In this document: in pieces, positions 30,452 to 39,016 of the stretch
Layout of the letters: every line of letters starts with the position of its first letter
Position numbering within the stretch: the stretch's first letter is position 1
Assembly: GCA_016185525.1 (NCBI GenBank)
Contig: JACPNK010000005.1
Span: 62,001 to 126,000 of the forward strand
DNA from: Candidatus Yanofskyibacteriota bacterium
Lineage (GTDB): Bacteria > Patescibacteria > Paceibacteria > 2-02-FULL-40-12 > IGHO2-12-FULL-4
Direction: 5' to 3'
DNA: 64,000 nucleotides
Translations under genes and position numbers: made by a program
Notes under the pieces: model-generated
Databases searched by the model: none
Seen by the model: only the letters and a program-made list of their open reading frames with translations
What the model was told of the DNA's origin: nothing

Positions 30452-31617
30452 GAAAAAGCTTGAAATTGTGCGTTGTTTCCGTTTTTTGTTTTTTTGGCCT
30501 GAACACTTTTTCAGCCGAAAAAACAGTTCAAGAACCGACCCAGTTTAGAGTAGAGGTTAAGAATGTTCACCTACCGCTCTTGATTTTTGATAAGGGACAG
30601 ACAATAAAGCTTGACAAAGAAAATTTCCGAATTTTTGAGGGCGAAAAAGATGTTAACAGACAAATCATCTGGACCGAGCAGGGAATAGTGAGTTTTAGCA
30701 GATACGAAGACCAAGCTATCGCTTTGGCGGTGGCCATAGACTCAAGCGAGTCTATGATTCCCACTTTTCAACCCAACGCGCAACTTGAAGAAAACAAACT
30801 GGAACAAGCCAAAAATGCCGCTCGTTCACTTTTTCGTTCTGTTTTCAGGGAAGAAAAAGACATTGGTTTGGCTTCAGAAATCGCTTATGAAATTAACTTT
30901 CTGGATTCTGATAAACTTGAAGATATCTTCGGTGCCAATATCCCAAGAAATTTCTTTTTTAGAAACACCTACTTCTCTTTCATCAAAAGATACGGCAGTG
31001 TAACTTTTGCTTCAACCAGCCTTTTCATCAACCAAGATTGGACTGACAATTTAAAAAAAATTGAAATTGGCATAAGCAAAGCCAACCAGCCCGGTGGCAA
31101 CACGCCTCTAAGGGACGCCGTGTTTAATTTAGCCCAACACTTTTCTCATGTTAACGGCGACTTTCTAAGAGTTGCGGTTGTCCTAACTGACGGTCTGGAT
31201 ATGCCAGACCCTCAAGTGGCAGGTGAAGTAAAAATTAATAGACACAGTCTGGCGGAAGTTATAAACGAACTGCAAAATAATCAAGTGCTGGTCTATACTG
31301 TCGGCCTTTACCAGCAGGAACCGGCTCTTTTGTTCGGTTCTAACCGGGCAGTCCAGGCGACAGACTTTTTGGAAGAGTTGGCCAAAACCACAGGTGGGTT
31401 GGCTTTCTTTGAAGTAAACCTTTCCAGACTAAGCGCTGTGTTTTTCAAAATTGGCGCCATGATAAGAAGTGTTAACTTTTTGAGCTATGAACCGATTAGC
31501 AACACGGAAGGCGAGAGACTGATTAAAGTAGAAGCGGGGGAGTGGGACACCCACAACAAATGGCACAAAAAAAATTACACGCTCTTTCATAGACAAGGAT
31601 ATTTTTACAAAAAGTAA
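30448..31617 (+). CDS. Secreted von Willebrand factor A-domain protein
   Basis: 389 residues. Signal peptide (LCVVSVFCFFGLNTFSA), a beta-rich N-terminal part typical of VWFA-related proteins (DKENFRIFEGEKDVNRQIIW), then a VWA domain. Its MIDAS is complete: DSSES (DxSxS) near residue 96, Thr in GGNTPLRDAV and Asp in VVLTDGLD. Metal-dependent ligand binding at the cell surface is the usual role. Translationally coupled to the glycine-zipper protein and ended by a terminator at 31616. Confidence 0.85.
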   Translation: MRKSLKLCVVSVFCFFGLNTFSAEKTVQEPTQFRVEVKNVHLPLLIFDKGQTIKLDKENFRIFEGEKDVNRQIIWTEQGIVSFSRYEDQAIALAVAIDSSESMIPTFQPNAQLEENKLEQAKNAARSLFRSVFREEKDIGLASEIAYEINFLDSDKLEDIFGANIPRNFFFRNTYFSFIKRYGSVTFASTSLFINQDWTDNLKKIEIGISKANQPGGNTPLRDAVFNLAQHFSHVNGDFLRVAVVLTDGLDMPDPQVAGEVKINRHSLAEVINELQNNQVLVYTVGLYQQEPALLFGSNRAVQATDFLEELAKTTGGLAFFEVNLSRLSAVFFKIGAMIRSVNFLSYEPISNTEGERLIKVEAGEWDTHNKWHKKNYTLFHRQGYFYKK

Positions 31618-31640
31618 GTGGCAAAAAATGCCACTTTTTT
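31616..31640 (+). terminator. Terminator after the VWA gene
   Basis: AAGTGGCA-aaaaa-TGCCACTT followed by TTTT. Confidence 0.8.
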
Positions 31641-31698
31641 GTTATTTGTGTGTCGCTTCGCCAATAGCGCTTTCTCCGGTCAGTCAAAACCAAGCTTC

Positions 31699-31843
31699 GC
31701 AGATACAACTCCTTCAGTACGTTCGCTACACCAGCGGTTTCGCTCACTCGCGACGTCGGCATATTTGAAATGAAGTGAGAAAAATTATACTTCATTTCAA
31801 CCGTGCAATATGCCTTCTCAGCGACTTCAGGAGCTGTATCTGC
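31699..31843. repeat. Palindromic intergenic element, family B copy 2
   Basis: 145 bp. Outer arms GCAGATACAACTCCT and AGGAGCTGTATCTGC (one mismatch), inner arms AAATGAAGT/ACTTCATTT around GAGAAAAATTATACTT. Same plan as 11920-12065; differences between copies are often compensated in both arms. Confidence 0.85.
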
Positions 31844-31906
31844 TACGCTTTCATATGTTACCTAAAGTTCACCAAAAACCCCTTATTTCTCAATGCTTTT
31901 TGACCA

Positions 31907-31936
31907 TTGACTAGGGTACTATAAATTTGTTATAAT
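31907..31936 (+). promoter_or_regulatory. Promoter for the 32002 operon
   Basis: TTGACT (31907-31912), 18-nt spacer, TATAAT (31931-31936). Confidence 0.8.
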
Positions 31937-32001
31937 ATAAGTACGGTATAGATCTTAAAAAACAAGGTTTTTAGCCCAAACGGGCAGAAAGAGAGAAGGA
32001 A

Positions 32002-32754
32002 ATGTTGAAAAACTTTTTGAGAATCGCCGGTTTTTTGAGTCTGCTTTTCGGCGGCCAGTTCACGCTGACCGCCATGGCCCAAGGCGACCTGGGTCGAGTG
32101 GTCCAGGGAAACTTGGACATCATTTCCAGAAACCACATCCGAGGGGATGTGGCCAATCTGGAAGCCCAGATCCATAGCCTCATTTACCACGAGCGCTACG
32201 GGTATGGATATCTCGATGATGGTTATTTCTACGGGACCGACCAGTACGGTCGGGGTAACCGTGGAAGAGTTCACATCAGCCCCATTGAAGTCGGGATTGG
32301 TGGGGCCATGATTGGTGGATCGGTCGATGGTTGGCGAGGTGCCGCTATCGGTGGAACTGCCGGCTACTTCGGGACCAAGGCTGTAAAGGCCGTTGTCCAA
32401 CACAAACGCAACAAGCGAGAACAGAAGGAAGCCGAAGCCATGGCCGCCCAAGCGCAAGCGGAAGCTCAAGCCATGCTCGAGAAAAAATTCTTCTGGAACG
32501 ACACCGAGTCCGTGAATGCCGGGGTTTTTTATCAGGACAATAACGGTACCCAGTATGTCCGGGTGGGTCCTGGACAAAAAATCCTGCTGTTTATTCTGCC
32601 TGGCTCCAATGTTGGTGTTATGGCCGAGGGAGTAGTAACACCCAGTGGCCGGACCATCAACAAAGAGATCCCCTACGGCAAGGGGAAACAGTTCCTCCCA
32701 GCCAATGCTGGCTGGCGAATTTTCAACGTCCAGCTGGACAAGCTGGACTGGTAA
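32002..32754 (+). CDS. Secreted glycine-zipper protein
   Basis: 250 residues. Signal peptide ending TAMAQ. GIGGAMIGGSVDGWRGAAIGG is a glycine-zipper segment like that in the protein at 29801. It is followed by a basic, Ala/Gln/Glu-rich helix (KREQKEAEAMAAQAQAEAQA) and a C-terminal beta region (YVRVGPGQKILLFILPGSNV). GAAGGAAATG provides the ribosome binding site and the promoter at 31907 is near-consensus. The gene is visibly more GC-rich at third positions than neighbours, suggesting high expression or transfer. Function unknown. Confidence 0.78.
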   Translation: MLKNFLRIAGFLSLLFGGQFTLTAMAQGDLGRVVQGNLDIISRNHIRGDVANLEAQIHSLIYHERYGYGYLDDGYFYGTDQYGRGNRGRVHISPIEVGIGGAMIGGSVDGWRGAAIGGTAGYFGTKAVKAVVQHKRNKREQKEAEAMAAQAQAEAQAMLEKKFFWNDTESVNAGVFYQDNNGTQYVRVGPGQKILLFILPGSNVGVMAEGVVTPSGRTINKEIPYGKGKQFLPANAGWRIFNVQLDKLDW

Positions 32755-32769
32755 AGAAAGGATAAAAAA

Positions 32770-33141
32770 ATGAGAGCAAGTGGGCAAATCGTTATGGGTG
32801 GCAGAAGAATCGCCACTCAAAATTTTCATGTTCTTGGGCCGGGTGGTGGGACCTGGTGGGTGAAGTATTCTTGGTGGGTGATACCACTGGGAGTGGTGTT
32901 GTTGGTCCTACCGGCAGTCGGCTACTGGTCCGGGGCAAGGGTTTTTTCCTTCTCCGGTCAGACGACCACCTCTGCGCCGGCGGTAATGACACCACAACCG
33001 ATTGTAGTAACACCGGTACCGGTTGTGATTCAATCACCACCACCGCCGGCACTAACAACTCCTTCAGCTCTGGGCGAAGCGGAAGAGGCTGGTGTAAAGC
33101 CTCCTCCTAAGCCCAAAAGCTTGTGGGAGTTAAACCCCTAG
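32770..33141 (+). CDS. Small proline-rich membrane protein
   Basis: 123 residues with AAAGGA upstream. A short N-terminal part is followed by one membrane helix (YSWWVIPLGVVLLVLPAVGYW), then an extracytoplasmic Pro/Thr/Val-rich tail (TPQPIVVTPVPVVIQSPPPP) like a wall-spanning linker. It lies 15 bases behind the glycine-zipper gene and shares its GC-rich codon use, so they form an operon closed by the terminator at 33171. No family recognised. Confidence 0.7.
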   Translation: MRASGQIVMGGRRIATQNFHVLGPGGGTWWVKYSWWVIPLGVVLLVLPAVGYWSGARVFSFSGQTTTSAPAVMTPQPIVVTPVPVVIQSPPPPALTTPSALGEAEEAGVKPPPKPKSLWELNP

Positions 33142-33170
33142 TGTATTTCTCTGGCCAAGAATTTCGGCCA

Positions 33171-33199
33171 CCCTGCACCATCCGGTACAGGGTTTTTTT
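33171..33199 (+). terminator. Terminator after the 32002-33141 operon
   Basis: CCCTGCACC-atcc-GGTACAGGG, then seven T; a GGCC..GGCC hairpin precedes it. Confidence 0.78.
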
Positions 33200-33227
33200 A
33201 TCCAGAAAAAGTTACTCCTGAACAAGA

Positions 33228-33488
33228 TTATCGGTAAATATCTTTGCGGTTTGCAACTCTGATTAACTGGACTGTGTCGGGACTAAGAAGTTGAAAAATC
33301 ACCCGGTAGTCACGGGTGATTCGGAAAGAGTAGAAACCAGACAAATCTGCGGAGAGCTGTTTAGTATGCAAAAGCGGATGAAAAATATTTTGTTCAAGCA
33401 AAGCTGTCTGGGTGTCAAGTTTGTTCTGGATTTTATCTGGCAAGTCCTTAGCTGACTTAAGAAATACCCTAGTAAAAACAACTCTCAT
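33228..33488 (-). CDS. RelE/ParE-superfamily toxin
   Basis: 86 residues. VVFTRVFLKSAKDLPDKIQNKL gives the first strand and helix. LSGFYSFRITRDYRVIFQLL is the central sheet with a typical RxxRDYRVIF signature, and TVQLIRVANRKDIYR ends with the His/Arg/Tyr-like tail positions. An mRNA interferase or gyrase poison. The start overlaps the upstream antitoxin by four bases (ATGA), the usual order for this family. Unlike the cassettes at 16-19 kb it has no attached membrane-protein gene. Confidence 0.88.
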   Translation of the reverse strand: MRVVFTRVFLKSAKDLPDKIQNKLDTQTALLEQNIFHPLLHTKQLSADLSGFYSFRITRDYRVIFQLLSPDTVQLIRVANRKDIYR

Positions 33489-33706
33489 TTAACTTTTTTG
33501 ATAGCTTCCAGCAGAGAACCGCAACCATTGAAAGTATGAGTGGGTTTTTCCTTGGCTGCTCTTAAAATTTTACGAACAAAGACAGGATTGTACTCTCCCT
33601 CTTCATCACGGCCAAGCATGCCAATCACTAGCGAACGCATTATGCCCATCTCTCTTTTAATGGTTGAAATCTCAGAATAAATTTTTTCGTTAGTAACTCT
33701 ATTCAT
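33485..33706 (-). CDS. Antitoxin partner of the 33228 toxin
   Basis: 73 residues, small and charged. An N-terminal coiled-coil-like helix (NEKIYSEISTIKREMGIMRS) is followed by a segment ending LLEAIKKVK. I do not recognise a specific antitoxin family, and no ribbon-helix-helix is obvious; the call rests on size, order and the four-base overlap with a RelE-type toxin. Divergent from tsaE. Confidence 0.72.
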   Translation of the reverse strand: MNRVTNEKIYSEISTIKREMGIMRSLVIGMLGRDEEGEYNPVFVRKILRAAKEKPTHTFNGCGSLLEAIKKVK

Positions 33707-33778
33707 AATTCAACTATACTCCAATTACGAATAAAGTCAAAAATTGAAAAATAAGTACAAAAAAGATAAGATAAAGTT

Positions 33779-34231
33779 ATGAAGTTTTTGTCAAAGAGTC
33801 CTAAAGAAACGCAAAAAGCGGCGGGAGTTCTGGCTAAGAAAATAACCCGAAAAACTTTGCAAAAAAGAACTGCTTTGGTGCTGGGTTTGGAAGGGGAGCT
33901 TGGCGCCGGCAAAACTACTTTCGTGAAAGGTTTTGCCAAAGGTCTAGGCCTCAAAAACAAAATTTCTAGCCCGACTTTTGTTTTAATAAAGTCTTATAAC
34001 TTAAAACTTACGACTTATAACAACCTCTTCCACATTGACGCCTACCGGCTTAAAGACCACGAGGATTTAATCAGGCTGGGCATAAAAGAAATTTTTAGTA
34101 ATCCCAAAAATTTAATCTTAATTGAATGGTCAGATAGAGTAAGAAAAATATTGCCAAAAAACTATCTTAGAATTCACATAGACCACATAGACGAGAATGA
34201 AAGAAAAATTGTTATAGAAAATGACAAATGA
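33779..34231 (+). CDS. tsaE: tRNA threonylcarbamoyladenosine ATPase TsaE
   Basis: 150 residues. P-loop ATPase needed with TsaB, TsaC and TsaD to make t6A37 in ANN-decoding tRNAs. Walker A LEGELGAGKTTFVKGFAKGL, then the invariant SPTFVLIKSY and FHIDAYRL, and EWSDRV near the end. The other tsa genes are not in the window. It is followed by a 110-bp A/T-rich stretch of CAAATGACAAA-type words with inverted copies and no gene, then polA. Confidence 0.95.
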   Translation: MKFLSKSPKETQKAAGVLAKKITRKTLQKRTALVLGLEGELGAGKTTFVKGFAKGLGLKNKISSPTFVLIKSYNLKLTTYNNLFHIDAYRLKDHEDLIRLGIKEIFSNPKNLILIEWSDRVRKILPKNYLRIHIDHIDENERKIVIENDK

Positions 34232-34343
34232 CAAAACTCAAATGACAAATCAATGACAAAATCTAAAATCTTAAATTTATTAGTTTGACATTTGAGCTTT
34301 GGATTTGAATTGTCATTAGTCATTTGGATTTAGTCATTAACTT

Positions 34344-36962
34344 ATGAAGAAACTCATTCTTATTGACGCCAACGCTTTGGTCCACCGAGCCTTTCATGCT
34401 TTACCGCCCCTGACCTCACCTCAAGGCATGATTGTTAACGCAGTCTATGGCTTTACCTCGGTATTGCTTAAGACCATCAAAGATATGCAACCGGACTATA
34501 TGGCCGCCGCTTTTGATTTGGCCGGACCGACTTTCCGCCACGAAGAGTTTGAAGAATACAAAGCTCACCGCCAAAAAGCGCCCGATGAACTTTATGCCCA
34601 AATACCTCTGATCAAAGAGGTGTTGCAATCTTTCGGTGTTGAAATTTTTGAAAAAGAAGGCTTTGAGGCCGACGATTTAATCGGCTCTCTGGCGGAAAAA
34701 TCAAAAAAAATTCAACAAGACGACGGTCTTCAAACAATAATTTTAACCGGAGATCTGGACACCCTCCAACTGGTAGAAGAAGACAAAGTGGTTGTTTTTA
34801 CTTTGAGAAAAGGCGTAACCGACACCGTTATTTACAATGAAAAGGGCGTCAAAGAAAGATACGGCCTGGAACCTTATCAAGTTGTGGATTTCAAAGGATT
34901 GAAAGGCGATCCGTCAGACAATATTCCCGGAGTGCCAGGTATCGGTGAAAAGACGGCCATAACCTTGTTGCAGAAATACGGCACAATAGAAAATTTATAC
35001 AAAGAACTGGCTAAAATAAAAGAATTTAAAAAAGGCGATGCCATAAGCGTTAAACTCGCAGAAAAATTAAAAGAAAACGAAAAGCAGGCAATTTTTAGTA
35101 AAAAATTGGCGACAATCGTTACTAATCTTGACATTGATTTTTCGTTGGAGAAAGTAAGCTGGAAAAATAAATATGACAAAACAACAGTTATTCAAATCCT
35201 GAAAAAATTAGGTTTTAACAGCTTGCTTGCCCGTCTTCCGAATGGACGAGCACCTCTATCCGAACTTGACACGATAAAAAACAAAAACCAAGCCGAAAAT
35301 CAAGGGAGTGAGCAAAAAAGCTTGGGTTTTAATGAGTCACAGCCTTTGATTTTACAAAACTCCGACCCGAATGCCGTTTACTTAAACGGCAATACTACTA
35401 TACCGGAAAAAGTATCTTCAAGACTTAAGGACATTTTAGAAGATAAAAGCATTGCCAAAAGAGGGCATAACTTAAAGCCTGTTGTTAAACTTCTTCTAGA
35501 CCAAGGCGTTCGCATTAAAAATCTTGACTTTGATACAGCTGTGGCGTCTTACTTGGTGAGGCCGGAACTTAAAAATTACGATTTAGACAAAATCTACTTT
35601 GTGGAATTCGCCCAGTCTTTTACAGACATGGGTTCGGCCTTGCCGAAATTAGTGAAAGTTCTTGAGAAGAAGCTAAAAGAAAAAGAGTTGCTTAAAGTTT
35701 TTGAAGAAATTGAGATGCCTTTGATTCCCGTCTTAGCGGAAGTGGAAAGAAACGGCATCAAAATTGATACGGCTGGTTTAGAAAAATTGTCAGAAAAAGT
35801 AAATTATGAAATTACCGGCTTAGAAAAGAAAATTTATGAGCAAGCTCGCCTGCCGGACGAGCAAGCTGGACAAGAATTTAATATCAACTCACCCCAGCAA
35901 CTCGGAGAAATTCTTTTTGACAAGCTTCAACTTAAAACCAGAGTCAAGAAAACCAGCGGGGGAGCCCGTTCCACAGCCGTCTCCGAACTTGAAAAACTGG
36001 TTGACGAACATCCGATAATTGAACTGATAATGCAGTACCGAGAGCTTCAAAAACTAAAAACGACCTACATCGAACCGTTTCCAGCCTTAATTAACCGGAA
36101 AGACCATCGCATACATACCACGTACAACCAAATGGGTACAGTTACCGGCAGACTTTCCAGCCAGGACCCAAATTTACAGAATATTCCCGTTCGCACTGAA
36201 CTTGGGCAAGAGTTTAGAAAGGCCTTTGTCGCTGAAAACGGCTGGCAACTTTTATCCCTTGACTACTCACAAATTGAATTAAGAATAGCCGCTTATCTGT
36301 CAGGCGACCGGAAGATGCTTGAGGCTTTCCAAAACAAGGAAGATATTCATACCCGTACGGCCGCCGAGGTCTTTGAGGTCAGTCCAGACAAAGTTACTCC
36401 TCAAATGCGCCGACAAGCCAAAGCCCTGAATTTTGGCATTTTATTTGGTATGGGTGTCCTTGGCTTCGCCCGTTCCGCTGGAGTAGACAAAATGCGTGCC
36501 CGAGAGTTCATCACAAAATATTTAAAAAAGTTTTCCGGCATGGCCGCCTACATGGAAAAAGCTAAGACTGAAGCTAGAGAAAAAGGTTTTGTCCAAACCT
36601 ACTTCGGCAGAAGAAGAGACTTACCAGAGATAAATTCCAGCATGCCCCACATGGTGGCCCAAGCCGAGAGAATGGCCGTCAATGCCCCGATTCAGGGAAC
36701 AGAGGCTGATATAATGAAACTAGCCATGATAGGGGTTTACAATTTCATCCACGAAAATAAACTTGAAGATGAAGCTAAAATTTTACTGCAAGTTCACGAT
36801 GAGCTATTATGCGAGGTGAAAGAGGAAAAGACGGCAAAAATCGCATTGAAATTCAAAGAAATCATGGAGAACATTTGGTCTCCTAACGCGCAAAAGGGGC
36901 AGGTCAAAGTACCCGTAGTAGTTGAAACTAAAGTCGGGAGAAATTGGTCAGAAATGTCATGA
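34344..36962 (+). CDS. polA: DNA polymerase I, apparently without proofreading
   Basis: 872 residues. The N-terminal 5'-3' FLAP exonuclease has LIDANALVHRAFHA, FEADDLIGSLAEK, LTGDLDTLQLV and GDPSDNIPGVPGIG. The middle 3'-5' exonuclease-like domain lacks the first catalytic motif (FDTET is replaced by AVYLNGNTT), so proofreading is probably lost, as in Taq. The polymerase domain is complete: DYSQIELR (about 639), RRQAKALNFGILFGMG and QVHDELL (about 816). Residues about 502-510 (ARLPDEQAG) are encoded by a GC-rich palindrome seen elsewhere in the window, an in-frame insertion. Overlaps the DUF3048 gene by four bases. Confidence 0.96.
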   Translation: MKKLILIDANALVHRAFHALPPLTSPQGMIVNAVYGFTSVLLKTIKDMQPDYMAAAFDLAGPTFRHEEFEEYKAHRQKAPDELYAQIPLIKEVLQSFGVEIFEKEGFEADDLIGSLAEKSKKIQQDDGLQTIILTGDLDTLQLVEEDKVVVFTLRKGVTDTVIYNEKGVKERYGLEPYQVVDFKGLKGDPSDNIPGVPGIGEKTAITLLQKYGTIENLYKELAKIKEFKKGDAISVKLAEKLKENEKQAIFSKKLATIVTNLDIDFSLEKVSWKNKYDKTTVIQILKKLGFNSLLARLPNGRAPLSELDTIKNKNQAENQGSEQKSLGFNESQPLILQNSDPNAVYLNGNTTIPEKVSSRLKDILEDKSIAKRGHNLKPVVKLLLDQGVRIKNLDFDTAVASYLVRPELKNYDLDKIYFVEFAQSFTDMGSALPKLVKVLEKKLKEKELLKVFEEIEMPLIPVLAEVERNGIKIDTAGLEKLSEKVNYEITGLEKKIYEQARLPDEQAGQEFNINSPQQLGEILFDKLQLKTRVKKTSGGARSTAVSELEKLVDEHPIIELIMQYRELQKLKTTYIEPFPALINRKDHRIHTTYNQMGTVTGRLSSQDPNLQNIPVRTELGQEFRKAFVAENGWQLLSLDYSQIELRIAAYLSGDRKMLEAFQNKEDIHTRTAAEVFEVSPDKVTPQMRRQAKALNFGILFGMGVLGFARSAGVDKMRAREFITKYLKKFSGMAAYMEKAKTEAREKGFVQTYFGRRRDLPEINSSMPHMVAQAERMAVNAPIQGTEADIMKLAMIGVYNFIHENKLEDEAKILLQVHDELLCEVKEEKTAKIALKFKEIMENIWSPNAQKGQVKVPVVVETKVGRNWSEMS

Positions 36963-37942
36963 AAATTTCTACAACAAAAATACTTTTAATTGGACTCGGG
37001 ATCGTTGGCTTTATTGCCGGCTGGTTTTTGTTTTTCAGTAACAACAAAATTGAGGTCAAAAGGGGTGAAGCCATGCTGGAAGGAATGAATTTTCCGGAGT
37101 CAGATCTCTCCGGCATTAAATGCGAAAAAGCCAAAGTCAGACCGCTGGCAGTCATGTTGGCTTCTGATCCGGAAACCAGACCCCTTTCGGGCATTGGAGA
37201 AGCTGACTTAGTCTTTGAAATGCCCGTAACCGACGGCGGGGTCACAAGAATGATGGCTGTTTTTCAATGCGACTGGCCAGAAGAAATCGGCTCCATAAGG
37301 TCCTCGCGTTCTGACTTTATTCCGCTGGTACAGGGACTGGGAGCGGTTTATGCCCACTGGGGAGGAGAGAAAGAGGCGCTTTCAGAACTAAACCGTGGCG
37401 TAGTTGATAACATAGATGCTATGAAATACGACGGCACAATATATTACAGGAAAAAAGGAGCAAAACCTCCTCATAACGGTTTCACCAATCCAGAACTTAT
37501 AAACAAAGCTATTGTCAGTTTAGAGTATGGACTAAGCAAATCATTGAGTTCATATTCCCACCAAAACTCAAAGAGCTCTGGCGACATCCAACCGCCAACA
37601 ATCTACAAAGATGAGTTTCAGATAGCTTGGGAGTATGATCAAGCCAGCAACTCATACCGCCGGAAAAGAGGCGGTAAAGAAGAAATAGACAAAAACACCT
37701 CCAAACAAGTTGAGGCAAAAAATATCGTTCTCATGAAAACAACATGGTCTCCTGTCAGTAAAGACTATATCCGAGTAAAAACTGTCGGCTCCGGCGAGGC
37801 AACCTTCTACCAGAACGGGCAAGAAATCAAAGGCTTCTGGAAAAAAATTACGGCCAAAGAAAAGCTTTATTTTTACGATGCCGAAGGTGGTGAGTTAAAA
37901 TTTACACCGGGAACGACCTGGGTTGAGATAGTTACAGATTAA
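36959..37942 (+). CDS. DUF3048 family membrane-anchored protein (YerB-like)
   Basis: 327 residues from ATG 36959, which overlaps the polA stop as ATGA. N-terminal membrane anchor (ILLIGLGIVGFIAGWFLFF), then the DUF3048 domain: RPLAVMLASDPETRPLSGIGEADLVFEMPV, GGVTRMMAVF, IGSIRSSRSDFIPLVQ and a C-terminal subdomain starting IVLMKTTWSPV. YerB homologues are lipoproteins or surface proteins of unclear role. A link to cell-wall metabolism has been suggested for relatives, but nothing in the sequence proves it. Confidence 0.88.
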   Translation: MKISTTKILLIGLGIVGFIAGWFLFFSNNKIEVKRGEAMLEGMNFPESDLSGIKCEKAKVRPLAVMLASDPETRPLSGIGEADLVFEMPVTDGGVTRMMAVFQCDWPEEIGSIRSSRSDFIPLVQGLGAVYAHWGGEKEALSELNRGVVDNIDAMKYDGTIYYRKKGAKPPHNGFTNPELINKAIVSLEYGLSKSLSSYSHQNSKSSGDIQPPTIYKDEFQIAWEYDQASNSYRRKRGGKEEIDKNTSKQVEAKNIVLMKTTWSPVSKDYIRVKTVGSGEATFYQNGQEIKGFWKKITAKEKLYFYDAEGGELKFTPGTTWVEIVTD

Positions 37943-37964
37943 AACCCCCCCCAACGACAAATTC

Positions 37965-38942
37965 ATGTTTCACTTTTTTTACGGCCAAGAAAATTTTTCG
38001 GTTAAAGAAGCTGTCAAAAAAAAGACAGCTGATTTTTTGAAAACAGCGCCCGACTTAATCATTGAAAAAATAGACATCAATCAAGAGGGGGGGGTGAAAT
38101 CATTAAAAGACGCTTTGGAGACTAGATCCATATTCAATGAAGGCAAGATTGTTATTGCCAACGCTCTTTTTGCAAACGGCCAGACACAAGAGGCTGTCTT
38201 GGAAATATTAAAAAAATATTTCCAAGACCCTGAAAAAAACTTCCATTTGATTTTTTACGAATTCTACTCCGGTCCGGAGTTAAATAAAAAGGGCAAAAAA
38301 CTTTTTCAATTTTTATCTCAAAACGCTCCGAAGTCAGGAGAAATTTTACCGCTCAAGAGCTCCGCCTTAGAAAAATGGTGCATAGAGGAGTTTAAAAGTG
38401 CGGGACTAAAAATTCAAGTACCGATGGCCAGAAAATTGCTTTTTCTGGTTTCACAGTCCCAAGAAAAAGCAAAAAACGAAATTGCCAAATTGATAGCTTA
38501 CAAAAACTTTGACAGCCAAAGCAAAGACAAAGAAGTCAAAGAAGCCGACTTGGACAAAATAGTGGCGCCGGAACTGACTCTAAACAATTTTGATTTAACC
38601 GATACCATGGCCGGTAAAAATCAGAGAAAAGCCATCTTACTGCTGGACCGATATCTTTCAGAAGGGGAAGACCCCTACGCAATTCTGGGGTTAGTCATAT
38701 ATCAGTTCCGCGTCCTTTTGCGGATAAAGTCTCTAACCAAAAAAGCCGTGCCCTATAGCCAGCTTGCCGGCCTGTCTAAACTGCACCCTTTTGTTATCAG
38801 AAAAAATTACGAAAATGCCCGCAAGTTTGAGATGGAGGATCTTAAGAGAATATATCAAGAGTTGCGCGATGCAGATATCAATGCTAAAAACGGCGTCCTA
38901 AATCTGTCGGACTTCCTCTTTAGTTTTTTAATGAAAAACTAG
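37965..38942 (+). CDS. holA: DNA polymerase III delta subunit
   Basis: 325 residues. Clamp-loader wrench subunit that opens the beta clamp. HFFYGQENFSVKEAV at the N-terminus replaces the degenerate P-loop region. ALETRSIFNEGKIVIAN, LIFYEFYSGPELNKKGK and the C-terminal collar helices (LLLDRYLSEGEDPYAILGLVIYQFRVLLRI) match HolA. Located between DUF3048 and the PrkA cluster, and ends just before a separate promoter. Confidence 0.9.
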   Translation: MFHFFYGQENFSVKEAVKKKTADFLKTAPDLIIEKIDINQEGGVKSLKDALETRSIFNEGKIVIANALFANGQTQEAVLEILKKYFQDPEKNFHLIFYEFYSGPELNKKGKKLFQFLSQNAPKSGEILPLKSSALEKWCIEEFKSAGLKIQVPMARKLLFLVSQSQEKAKNEIAKLIAYKNFDSQSKDKEVKEADLDKIVAPELTLNNFDLTDTMAGKNQRKAILLLDRYLSEGEDPYAILGLVIYQFRVLLRIKSLTKKAVPYSQLAGLSKLHPFVIRKNYENARKFEMEDLKRIYQELRDADINAKNGVLNLSDFLFSFLMKN

Positions 38943-38943
38943 C

Positions 38944-38972
38944 TTGACTCCATAATATTTTTAAATTACGCT
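38944..38972 (+). promoter_or_regulatory. Possible promoter for the prkA cluster
   Basis: TTGACT (38944-38949), 17-nt spacer, TACGCT (38967-38972); the -10 is weak. Confidence 0.4.
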
Positions 38973-39016
38973 TGCCATAATCAGGTCTTTAAAAAATTAA
39001 AGAAAAAAGGTGAAAA

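Noticed and set aside
31930..32829. 299-residue open frame on the minus strand
   Set aside because: Antisense to the secreted glycine-zipper gene and the proline-rich gene, which have a promoter, ribosome binding sites and a signal peptide on the plus strand. The long antisense frame comes from the GC-rich codon use.
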